DNA of 64,000 nucleotides from Calcarisporiella thermophila CBS 279.70. Taxonomy: Eukaryota; Calcarisporiellomycota. Below the pieces are notes generated by a model. The model did not search any database. It was not told the DNA's origin and saw only the letters and a list, made by a program, of their open reading frames with translations. Made by a program: the position numbers and the translations under genes. Of this stretch, positions 10,889 through 21,190 are shown in pieces (positions within the stretch are counted from its first letter, which is position 1; the number at the start of each line of letters is the position of its first letter). The stretch covers positions 62,001 through 126,000 of the forward strand of contig NW_027192206.1 in assembly GCF_041956535.1 (NCBI RefSeq), written 5' to 3'.

Positions 10889-11720
10889 TTCATATCTAAT
10901 TCGTTATATGCCTATATCTACTTTATCTTTTCTACGTGTATTTTCAAAGGCTGATAAATACGATAGCACGACAAAAAAAAATAAAGAGCACGTTCTCTGA
11001 TAGTTGTAATCTGTACTCAATCCATCTATATGATAAGCTATTGTTTGAAAGGAGAATCTTATTCAACGGTGTCTGAGTTGGCGTTTGATAGGGACATTTT
11101 CTCTGGTAATTGTTTTCAAAGTAGACTCGATAGTAGATCATCAGCCTATCTCTCTTTTAGCAATATCGGCAATTTCGATGCTCAGCTAACGGAGGCAAGC
11201 TTAAAACAGTTTTTTATTACCAGTCTTTAAATAGTATATAGTAAAAAGAGGATCTTGAAAGCGATATGTGTGGCTAGGGAAGACCACCTATACCGACCAA
11301 AATATAACATGCAATGCCCTCTGTGGTGATTCATTTTCGTTAGAATACCTATTTCTATCGTTAGCATTTCTCATTTCCCGTGATGATTTTTACAGTAAAA
11401 TTGGAATAGCAAGAGAGATATCAGATATCTGATAGCAGATTTGACCAGTTTGGAATGCAAGAACGGCCCCGACTCATTTTTATTACTCAGTTACTTTTTT
11501 CTTCTGGTTTACATTGGTCGCCATTGATGAGATTCTCCTACTCGTGAGATTTAGATTGTATAGGATCAAAATACAAAATACTTACAGCTCTGGGGATTAC
11601 TCCCCCCATTCCTTCTCCTTCTACGTCGGTCCTAGTATTTATTCGATCCCTCATTCTTTTTCTTTTTTTTTTTCAAAATTATACTTTCACTACCCATTTG
11701 ATATTTAATCAACTTGACAA
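10889..11720. other. Intergenic region, no convincing gene
   Basis: About 830 bp. The frame 11030-11230 (plus) encodes a Ser/Phe-rich peptide without recognisable features. A perfect palindrome lies at 11416-11430. Confidence 0.5.
11416..11430. repeat. 15-bp perfect palindrome
   Basis: AGATATC-A-GATATCT is symmetric about one base and lies about 290 bp upstream of the coiled-coil gene start. It could be a binding site or chance in AT-rich DNA. Confidence 0.35.
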
Positions 11721-12572
11721 ATGCTTTTTGAAACCGATATATTCTGGTCCGGTCACGGTGAAGAGCAGCAGAAACCTGAGGAAAAGGAGGACATTGTTAC
11801 CGATCTACAGGAAGAACAGGCAATTGAACATTTTTATTCAAATTTGCAAGGACATCATCACTAATTAGTACTACTTTTTTCCCATTATAGGAGTCAGATG
11901 AGCCCATCGCAGAATTGCCCATGGAACTGCTGAGCGCTATCGCTACTGAGGAGCGTCGCATTGCGGAACTTCGTGATGAGCTCCATTACCACGAAGAACA
12001 GCTTCACCGCCTCCAAGTACGATGGCGACGTGCAATAGCACAGGAGGAGCGTTCGCGAATTGCAGAGTCATCTCGAACATCGATGGCCTCCAGGCCTTCA
12101 ACTACATCCCGAACCTCTTTCTCATCGGTAACATCAGGAGAAAGTGTGCAGACAGAACCTGAACGGATTCAGGAGATGGAGAGTGGAAAAGCCGAGGTAG
12201 TAGATTCAAGCGATGCAATCCTTCAAGCAAGTCATGCCGTTTATGATATGACTAGTCGAGGAATCAAAGAGCTGATGGGAGACATAAGTGAGACTGAGAT
12301 GTAAGTGATGGTCCTGCTTGGCCTTTTTCGGAAATTTGTATCTCACCTCATTTGACCTGATTAGTTTCCAATCGACCAGACGAAAAACCCTGAGCCTTAC
12401 GCGAAAGTTCAGCAGCTTCACGGACGAAGGATTTCGGTCCTCACGAAAGAAGACCCTTGGGTTTATGGAACAAATGATGCGCTCAACGGCAGAGGTGTTT
12501 GAGGTCAACTCTCCTTCCCTCTTTATGCTTGGCCGACTAGTGGAGGAGCCCACGGAAGACAAATCACCATGA
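11721..12572 (+). CDS. Coiled-coil protein with Ser/Thr-rich centre (238 aa), function unknown
   Basis: Three exons: 11721-11819, 11891-12300 and 12365-12572, totalling 239 codons with the TGA. The first intron appears to be GC-AG: the only in-frame join is CAG|GCAATT to TATAG|GAG, with a branch-like CTAAT inside. The second is GTAAGT...TTAG. The N-terminus (MLFETDIFWSGHGEE) is acidic. Residues of about 50-85 form a coiled coil (AIATEERRIAELRDELHYHE), followed by a Ser/Thr/Arg-rich linker, an amphipathic segment and a basic region RRKTLSLTRKF. It loosely resembles uncharacterised fungal coiled-coil proteins of the DUF4048 type, but I cannot confirm this. Probably cytosolic; no signal peptide or membrane segment. 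Confidence 0.7.
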
Positions 12573-13082
12573 GGACGTATATACCTAAGGGTAGGACCTC
12601 AAACTTTTTTTTTTCATTTCTCCTTTATTCCTCTTTTATGGTTATTCTTATCTTTCCTCATTATTAATACATAGTTTTATTTTCCTTTGCTTTACTTTGT
12701 AATTTCTCTATGTTGTTTTCCTTATATTTTGTTTTGCCTCGTCTGTTTGAACTCCTCGATGATGACACTTTCGAAAGCTATTTTTGAACAATTACCACGT
12801 TAAATAAACACTATTATACCACTTGTTTTAATATTTTTTACCAGTGAACCAAATATATATATCGGAGAATCCCCCCTCTTGGCTAATTCTCTCGGCACCC
12901 ACTGGTCAACAATCTAGAGCAACGACCTACATATCGTGCTAAGCCACAAGCGATCACAATTTTAATTAGACTATTTTCTTTACCGGTACCTTCGAACTAG
13001 CTATTTTGCCCTATTTATTTGTATATTAATGAATTGGATTCTTTAAGTGTCTTCTCTTCTTGCTTGATAAGTTTTCTTAATA
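12573..13082. other. Intergenic region between the coiled-coil gene and EAPP
   Basis: About 510 bp, T-rich just after the upstream gene (probable 3' UTR) and with a TATATATAT stretch near 12852. No coding potential seen. Confidence 0.5.
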
Positions 13083-13908
13083 ATGGATTTGGATACAACA
13101 GCGGCTCATTCAAGTAAAGCCAAAACGGTGCATTTTGAAGGTGTCCCCTCTGACAACGACGACCATGTGGCTACTGAAGATACAATGACGCATGATAAAA
13201 ATAATCAGGAACAATTATATGATCCATTGTATTTCGACACTGATTCTGATGAAAGCGAGGATGAACGTGATCTAAAAGGTTTGACCCAACTATTATACTT
13301 CATGATTTCAATAATCTATTCATACATTATCTTGGTTTCTTTGCAGGAAAAAACAAAGCCGATCGAATAGTGCGCACAAATGACGAGCTGTTCTACGATC
13401 CTGAACAAGACGATCGTGACGAGGAGTGGGTGATCAATGAAATGGGAGGTAAGATCTAACTTGTTTGATAATGTCAATTTGTGCACTGGCTCACTCTTTT
13501 TCTTTAAAGTCGCGCCGGAGACACACGGATTCAAGACAGATGCAATACTTAGTTGTCCATGTTGCTTAACCGAGGTGTGTTATAGTTGTCAAAGGTAATT
13601 TTTCTATACATTCCGATTAGTGATAGCAACAGCCGATCGATCCTTGTCTCTCTCTTCATCCTAGACATGAGCGCTATCAGCATCAATACCGGGCCATGTT
13701 TGTCCGACACTGCCGAGTCATCAAGACAGAACGTCTTCGCTATGAACCCCCTGATTCGCGACACAAGCGGCGAAAAGGTGGTGAGAATGAAATATCGGAC
13801 GAGGGCGATGAATTCTATTTTCCTGTTGAGTGCGTGAACTGCCGGACAAGGATCGCAGTGTATGACACAGAAGAAGTATACCATTTCTTTAATGTAATTG
13901 CTTCATGA
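13083..13908 (+). CDS. EAPP (E2F-associated phosphoprotein) family protein, 208 aa
   Basis: Four exons (13083-13278, 13347-13448, 13510-13594, 13665-13908) join in frame to 209 codons including TGA. The N-terminus is acidic (DSDESEDERD). It is followed by the family blocks LFYDPEQDDRDEEWV, then DAILSCPCCLTEVCYSCQRH, a double CxxC/CxxC zinc-binding-like segment, and HQYRAMFVRHCRV. The C-terminal block VECVNCRTRIAVYDTEEVYH, with another CxxC, runs into HFFNVIAS. These match EAPP, a nuclear protein that modulates E2F-dependent transcription and spliceosome-associated proteins in animals; the fungal role is not established. Convergent with the PUF gene downstream. Confidence 0.88.
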
Positions 13909-14365
13909 TGCCATGTTTGATATTTTCTCAAATCATCACAATATCCCCATAACACTGCAAAATATAGAGTCATCGTTATTTAATTCGTTTTTTTATCACA
14001 TTATAACAAACACACAAGTAAATTGGATGCAATGACAATGGGAAGTAAAATGTGAAAGGGGAAAGGGGGGAGGGGGAGAAAATCGAGGAAAGGGTGATTG
14101 CACGAAATGTTTTGGGAAGGAGTGGTACCAAGAAGTTCATTTTACAACACAAAGAGAAATGAATGAGGAAAAAAAAAAATAATGGAGAGAATCGCAAACA
14201 CTACAACAGAACAAAATATAATTTTTTTTCAGTTATTACTTCATTAATAAGTGCATATGAGAGGGGAGGGGGGGGGGGGAAGGGATGAAAGCATTGGGGA
14301 ATTAAAAAAAAGTAATAAAATAAGGTTGGTATTCTCTAATAAATGCTGGTTCATAGGTTGTCTAT
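13909..14365. other. Convergent 3' intergenic region with poly-G tract
   Basis: About 460 bp between the converging EAPP and PUF genes, likely both 3' UTRs. It contains a run of 12 G at 14268-14279 and a polypurine stretch around 14055-14090. Confidence 0.5.
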
Positions 14366-16172
14366 CTAAATTTTATCATCATCTATCAGAAATCGAGCGA
14401 ATCCGTTCGAAAATCCAGTGCGAAAGAGCAATGCATCCAACTCTGGCCCGGTCATCACTCCGCTCAGCCCACGTAGTCCAACCGGTTTGCGCACATCCGT
14501 CGCTCGCGAGCCAATGCTTGCCGTCTTACTACGCTTCTGGGGGTCGCGCAGAATCTTACTTGTGATTCGTTTCCCATAGGGTGTGTTGCGGATTGCCGGA
14601 AGAAGCGGGCGAATTGTCTCCACCAGACGAGCACGCTGCACTGGGTCGGCGTGGTCGAGGGCGGTCTGGACCACGTAGTTGCCATAAGGATCGCGAAGAA
14701 GCTTCTCGAGCCGCTGCTTGTTGAGAAGCTCCTCCACCATGAGCTTGCGTGTCTCTGGTTGTGCAACGCGAATGCACTAAATTGAAGGAGAAGTCCAAGA
14801 TCAGGTGGGATTGCTTGAGCAAATGAAGGTCGTTTCGATTCCTGTTTACCTTTTCTATAGCATTGGAGCTGAATTTTTGTACGGATAAGTTGCATATATG
14901 CCCAATATACTGTCGGACCAGAGGTTCAGAATAGCGAGGGTCCCCGAGGTCAAGGATGTATTGGACGACGTAGTTGCCATAGGCGTCCTGAATGAGCAAA
15001 AGCGAGTGGTAGAGGACAATTTCCTGGACAAGTTGGGCCTTGACCATTTCGTGAGAACGGAGCGAACTCATTGTTTAGATTCGTTATAGCCTACCTTTTG
15101 GCTGGGAGACGCATAGTCGAAGCATCGTTGAAGAACGCAGCACCCGTGTCGATGAGTGGCCACCTCCACATAGCGCTGACACACCGCGTCATAGATAAAT
15201 TGATTTTCTTCTGGGCTGAGGCGCTGGAGACATTTTTGGATAACATGGTTGCCATTTAAATCCTGAGAGATGAGTGCATAAGACTTAGCCGGGCTGCTAG
15301 CTGAAGTCAATCAAAAGATTAGGCTTACCTTGATAAGGCCAACGACGTTTCCGGAGAGCCCAGCGATCACAAGCCGAACTTCATGTGGAGTGCTTAGGGT
15401 GTCGATCATCTTTTGAACAACCCGGGTCCCGTGGTTGTTAAGGGCCACCTCAACTAGGTCCGGCACCACCCCCTGAACTAGCACGGTCCGCTGTTCCTCG
15501 GAGCTGTATTCGAAGAGCTTCTGGCACAGATAGTTCGCAATGGGGTCTATTCCAACACATTTGAAATGAGCAAACGCCAAGGAGCGGTTAGAGGGAAAGA
15601 GGGCAGGATACGTTACGCATCATTAACTCGGGCAAATGTGGGTACAGCTCCCGGATGATAAAGCTGGTGTGAAGGTGACTGTTAGACTCCACCGTTCGTT
15701 GGAGGAAACGGCACCCCAGCTGGTCCTGTGCCAACAAGTGAATCCGTCCCTCGATATCCTTAAGGGTAATCTTGGGCGGGGTTCTGGGAGGAGAGCTCAA
15801 AATCGGGTCCGAGCTGGCGGCCGCCGTAACTAGCGACGGCGTGCTCCAACCACTGCAAGCCGGTGAGAGGTTCTCCCCACAGTCGATGCCATACCGAAAG
15901 GCTGGCCAAGCCGAGCCAGAGGAGGTAATCGAAGAGATGCTAGAATTGTCCATGGAGGATCCCTGAATCTCTCGAAGAGCTCTGTCTGGCGTCGAGACCG
16001 TGGAGCTTGGCGAATTTATCATGTACAGGTTCGAGGGAAGACCTTCGCTTTTTTCCGACGTGGGTGAGAATAGACTGGTCGCTAGCCTCCACGCCCCGTG
16101 TCCTGCTTCATTCTTCGAAAACTGCGGTGGCAGCTCTCCTAAAATGAAGTGCGGCTTTGATTCTTCATCCAT
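14366..16172 (-). CDS. Pumilio/PUF-family RNA-binding protein (513 aa)
   Basis: Post-transcriptional regulator binding 3' UTR motifs through PUF repeats (family knowledge). Minus-strand exons 16172-15617, 15546-15329, 15262-15095, 15038-14850 and 14776-14366 join to 514 codons. The N-terminal 120 residues are low complexity. The repeats start at DQLGCRFLQRTVESN and continue IANYLCQKLFEYSSEEQRTV, NNHGTRVVQKMID, LNGNHVIQKCLQRLSPEENQ, HRHGCCVLQRCFDYASPSQK, DAYGNYVVQYILDLGD, KFSSNAIEKCIRVA and DPYGNYVVQTALDHADP. This is a full eight-repeat-type array; the NYxxQ, HGxxxxQ and SNxxEK helices are the base-contacting positions. It ends in a Lys/Arg- and Ser-rich tail. The 15094-15039 intron acceptor (AAG|GCC) is the one that keeps frame. 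Its 5' flank is part of the segmental duplication. Confidence 0.92.
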
Positions 16173-16389
16173 TTCATTCGCACGTCTCTATGAAACTGAG
16201 AAAGCAATATCTTATGTTCTGGGTAATATTGAAAGGCAGAGGGTGGAGAGAGAGAGAAGATAGGGTAAACTGTACTTGAGAAAAAAAAAATATCAGAAAA
16301 AACAAATGAAAGTTTATGAGGGTTACAGTTCTCGGGCCGATATTTGTACCATAACCAACAAGACCGAAGAAGTAGAGGGTTAAGAGGAA

Positions 16390-17555
16390 AGAGAATGGCC
16401 TCAGAAAGGGGGAGGAAAAAAAAACGATGGAGAGAAGAACCCAAATCCTTTTTTCCTGCAACCTGCACAGCAAATCTCTAATATTGGCACGCCTCCTTCA
16501 GAAAACGGTGTTTTATTTATTGTTATTTGTTGTGGTTACCGGTTACGCCCATGTAACCTAGGCCAAGGTCGTCCCAAAAAAAAAAAACCTTACCTGAACT
16601 GATCCAACGGCCTCTGCAACCGTCTGCAACTTCCCGGGATTTAATACGTTCCCTTTCTTGGGGATAATTTCATCTGGGTGGAGGCCGCGCATGGATCTGC
16701 AGCAGGGGGCATCAAGCACTCTCCGAGGAAAAGGATCAAGGTTGGTCTTGCGCATGACCGGTTTCCGTGGCCCCTCCCCCAAGCTTCAGGGTGCCAGAGC
16801 TGGCGGGTTGATTTCATTTCATGTGCGTTCGGGGATCGTATTTATTACATCTCCTCCTTCGCAAAGGAAATGAAAACAACGGCGCTGAGGCTCATTTCCT
16901 TGTGTAGGCTCGCCGTACGATCACAAGTAAGGTTGGCATGGTGAGAAAATCAAGCACTTAAGCCGGTCAAAAATGAGTCAGGGGAAAATAAAGCGACCGG
17001 CTGCAATAGTCGAGAAAGACTAATCTGGCCCGATTCAAAGTGAATCTTGATGAAAATGAATTATTTTAATCTCCTTAACCTCAAAAGATTAAGGCAAAGG
17101 GGATTGAAATGTGAACAAAAAGAAATTATTATACATAGAGATTAGTAGATTGACACATATCCACGTTAGGTGGTCAAAATGCAGTCCGATGAAAAATAGA
17201 TATAAACCATGGGGGTCTGACCATTGGGGTCTGATGGCCACCATTACTAAAAAGAATAGTGGACCGAGCAAGCTAGTCAATGCGAGACAGAAAAACGGGA
17301 TAGATACCAGTTCGTCGTGAAAATCCCTATGTTCCTGTAGTTTTTTTTTCTTGGGTGATCTCTAAGTCCGCTTCCTCGCTATCCCAAAATTAAAAATCCT
17401 GCACAACATGCAGAGTGATTGATAATCCAAGCTGGTATTCTGAAAAGTATCTCTAGTCCTTTCTTAGACTAATCGAAAATGATGACGAATTCAAGTATTC
17501 AACCGCTCCTATCATCGACTCTGGTACCTTAGCGACCTCCGCTACGGAGATGATG
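16390..17555. repeat. Segmental duplication, copy 1 (degenerate)
   Basis: This stretch is collinear with 19790-21190. Shared landmarks in order include CCTGCAACCTGCA, TTATTxGTTGTGGTTA, GCATCAAGCxCTCTCC and AGATTAGTAGATTGACACA. They continue with TCTGATGGCCAC, GAGCAAGCTAGTCA and GATACCAGTTC, and end at ATCGACTCTGGTACCTTAGC. Spacing differs by small indels, and copy 1 lacks about 280 bp corresponding to the last PP2A-B56 exon. It lies just upstream of the PUF gene, so PUF's 5' flank resembles that of the GDSL gene. Confidence 0.8.
17240..17555 (-). pseudogene. Decayed 3' fragments of the PP2A-B56 gene inside the duplication
   Basis: Minus-strand similarity to the exons of the B56 gene around 20915-21020 and 21090-21180: the DFQGELV and PESN/EVAK-coding parts are visible as related DNA, but the frames are broken and the final exon is missing. 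It is not expected to encode protein. Confidence 0.65.
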
Positions 17556-18571
17556 CGTCTTAGGGTAGAATGCAGCCAGTTTTGAGAGAATAGAGTAAAT
17601 CAGAGGCACTACAGTCTCTGACCTCTCCCCTCCCCCCCCCCCCCAGCACAGCGAGGGGTCGTGATAGGGCAGCCCTAGTATGAATGGCTCGTTTTGGACC
17701 GTTGGTGTCCTTGACAACAACTCAGTGTGGTTCGTATATGGAAAATGCAGAATTCGGGCTAATACGAATAGGCCGCAGGTATGTTGTGATTCATTATTCT
17801 CCACCCTCTTGCCCCAAATACAGATAATCAGGTTAAGACTGAGCCAGGAGTGAGAGGACAGCGTTAAACATCAGCATGTCTTCGATATATATATATATAT
17901 TTAATTTATTATATGTTGTACCGCTATTTATTTGTTATCGCTTATGGAGGTTGGGCCACAACTATTCATTGGTATTAGAGAACAAATTTATGTCAAGCAA
18001 TTACACCATAATACAACTACTTCGAATGAGCCAGGTTTTGAACAACAGTGCATGTTCAAACGTAATTGGAAAACAGCCACTAGTGCACTAAGTCACCTTG
18101 GAAAACAAATCAATATGAAGCTGCTGTTGCTAATATTAATAATAGGGCTACAGTGGAAAATTTCCCCTAAACTTTAGTCTGTAATGCAGGGCTAATCTAA
18201 AATGTTATTACATACTATGAAAGGCGACGTAACGATTCTGTTTTTTATATTAAAAAGCAGTAGGGTAGATTCAAACGAGAAAAGGAATTTAAACAACGAA
18301 ATGATTCTACGGCCAAATGATGAAATGATGAGGTGGATTGGCCAATGTAATGTCAAAGAGTAAAAAGAAAGTGAAAAAACTTTTATTTTATCATTAAAGT
18401 GTTATTATATCATCAAAGTAAAAAGTATAGAAAGTGGTATTATAGGTCGAGATAGAGGTAGAGAGCTTGAAACAAAGAAACAGATTAGGAACGGGTTATT
18501 AAAACTACTCTGCATAATCCTTGGATTATGCACTGCAATTTTGTTTATCATCGTTTAATTTCGTTTGCCCT
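17556..18571. other. Intergenic region with poly-C tract, nothing recognised
   Basis: About 1 kb containing a run of 13 C at 17632-17644 and a (TA)n stretch near 17886-17900. The plus frame 17932-18177 has no recognisable domain. Confidence 0.45.
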
Positions 18572-19678
18572 CTATAATGCATTATAGAAAGCATCGGCGA
18601 TCAGCCGATGTGCATAGGCTAGTGGAAGAGAAAGGCCTAAATAAGCATGCGTTTTATAGGAAAATAGAGGGAGTCGATGCGAGACTTACTTGTTGGATGA
18701 ACTTTGTCCCAGAATAAGTATTTGTCTGGCTCTGCGCATTTGGCAAAATTGTTCTGGCATGGGTTTTTCACATTCGAGAACCCGAACTTCTCGGGAGATT
18801 GAATAAATTGGTCAAACAGCGAGTGAACATCGAATAATTGCACATTAGCATCTGGAAATTGTGATGCAAGCCCTTGTATCGACTTTTCCAGTAGCGTATT
18901 ATATCTAATAACGTATTCTCTTAGTTTGGGAGATTGAATTATTGCCGGGTACCCTTTGACACGATCGGAAGCAAGCGGGAGAGCCTCTACAGGAGGAACA
19001 TTAGGGATAAAGAAGTGGCGCGCACCATGTTGGTAAAGGCTGGCCTGCAGCATCAAATGAAAAATTAACTTTAGAAAGTCAGGAGGGAAGTAGACTACAT
19101 GTCATAATCTCCTCTAGAGCTTTAATAACCTCATTTTGCTTGCTCGGAGCGGCTCCCGAAAAAAACAGGTCGTAGTTATCATTGATTCCGATCCATATCG
19201 CAAAAAGGCGCCCCTCATTGTACGAAACCGTGTCTGCAACTTGACTTTTATAGAACTTTTGGGCCTGCTCTTTCACACTTGGTGCAGAGCGAGGCACTAC
19301 TTGCTAGATAGAAAGCATTGCATCAGCATGAAATGGGCACAAGAAATGCCTAGGATTAAAGTCTACGTTATCTACAGTCGCTCCACTAAAGGCAAAGTTG
19401 TCAAGTTTTACATCCAATCTCTCGGAGAGATAATCATTCCACAATCGCCCATTAGAGTTTCCTTTATCCTGAATAGCGGTTTTGAGAGGCCATCAAATTA
19501 ATTTCTTTCTAGTATCTATCCGAGGGCGACTTACATTATCACTCTATGAATCTCCGAATACGACTAAATTCTTATAAGTCGAAGCCGCGATGACAGAGGG
19601 GATGGAGGAAAATAAAACTAGTGCAATATAAAGTGCGACATACACCATCGTACTCTTTGTTTGATGGAAGCGATACAT
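18572..19678 (-). pseudogene. Secreted GDSL-type esterase/lipase gene with amber codon in catalytic block I
   Basis: Minus-strand exons encode a secreted GDSL/SGNH hydrolase of the fungal CE16-like type. ATG 19678-19676 gives a signal peptide ending near SVIAAS, then YKNLVVFGDS, block I with the nucleophile Ser. The next codon is TAG (19546-19544), where family members usually have Tyr, followed by SDN and a GTAAGT donor. Later exons preserve NGRLWNDYLSERL, NFAFSGATVDN (block II), FAIWIGINDNYDLF (block III), HGARHFFIPNVPP and WDKVHPT (block V with catalytic Asp and His). After the final intron comes YAHRLIADAFYNAL, ending at TAG 18574-18572. The junction near 19030-19110 also does not restore the frame with the obvious sites. 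Best called a recent pseudogene, unless the TAG is an assembly error or is read through. Confidence 0.75.
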
Positions 19679-19789
19679 CGTAAATAGAGAGATGTGTGGA
19701 CACAAGAATATAGAAGGAACGGGAAGTGGTAAAGAGAGGAAGGAGGAAAATATAATGAGATCGGGAGAGATGAAGAATGCAAAGCGGGA

Positions 19790-21190
19790 TGATGACTTAA
19801 GAAAGGGAAAGGCAAAATCGCTGAAGGGACGAACGTAAAGGCTTTTACCCTGCAACCTGCATGTCTCTAATTTAAACACACTTCCTTCAAGTGGTGCTTA
19901 ATTGACTGTTATTAGTTGTGGTTATGCACATCACCCTATTCCAAGTTTGTCAATACACATTGTACTATCTATCGCAGTTCATCCAACTGAATGGTTTCTG
20001 CAACTGTCTGAAACTCCTAGATAATTAATTCCTTTCCATTCTTGGGGGTAATTTAATCTGGGGCGGAGGCGGCCGAGATGGTTGTGCAGGAGAAGGCATC
20101 AAGCCCTCTCCAAAGGGAAAAAATCATGACCGTCCTCAAGGCTCAGGGTACGGGAATTAGCGGGTTGAACTATTTTACGTATGTACAGGGAATTATATTT
20201 GCTTCTTCTGGATCAAAGGATATGAAAAGATGATTGTGGCTCATCCTTGAGTTGGCTCGCCACACGATGACAAGTAGAGTTGTCGTGGAGAGAAAAGGGG
20301 GAACATGGAGAGACCGACTACGATTGCCGAGAGAATATAAACCGACCCAATCCAAAGTCACCATGTGAATGAGAATGAGAATATATTAAGAAGCTTCCTT
20401 GGTTTTAAAGGAACAACGAAAAAGGAAAAGGAACTAATTATGGTCAAAAAAGAAAATCAGCAAATAGATTAGTAGATTGACACAAAATACTACATAGGCG
20501 GTCTAAGAACAACCCGGTCAAATAATATATAAGCCATGGGGATCACAATATCAGTCTGATGGCCACTGCTGCCAAAAAAAAAAAAGAAAACAAGGCAACC
20601 AATTTCCTTGGGAGACTTTTTTTAATTGCAAAATATAACAATCTATATGTGTATATGAGAAAAGTAAAAGAGTTCATTTTCAGGAAGTAGCGTACTGTTC
20701 ATCTAAGGTTTCAGCCTTAGTCACCGCCAATGCCTCAGTGCCCACTACTTCTTCCAGGCTACGGTGTCGCGAGAGCTCGTTGGCCACCCGCTCGTCCACC
20801 GGGATCATCGACTTGCGTCGAATTTGTGGCTCTAGTGTGGGATTCCCGTCGAAACGTTGCTAAAAGAAAATAACAGTCTGAGCAAGCTAGTCAGCTCGGG
20901 AGGAAAAATAGGGTAGATACCAGTTCACCCTGAAAATCCCCATGTTCCTTTAGTTTTTTTGAATGTTCTTCGTCCGTAGGCTTTTCCGGCTTCTCTGAGC
21001 CTGCTTCCTCATTCACTACACCCAAAAAAATTCCACACAAGTTAGGATTATTGTGATATCATGGAAACGTATCGCTGGCCCTTACTTAAACTACTCAAAG
21101 ACGAGGATGAATTCATGTATTCATCCGCTCCCATATTCGACTCTGGTATCTTAGCGACCTCCACCGCGGAGCTGGGAGGAGACATGTCTT
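19790..21190. repeat. Segmental duplication, copy 2 (covers the intact PP2A-B56 3' end)
   Basis: Partner of 16390-17555. This copy contains the 5' flank of the GDSL gene and the last three exons of the B56 gene in intact form, so it is probably the source or the less decayed copy. Confidence 0.8.

Noticed and set aside
18599-18620. Inverted repeat CATCGGC-GATCA-GCCGATG
   Set aside because: It lies within and beside the last exon of the GDSL gene; at 7 bp it is likely incidental to coding sequence.
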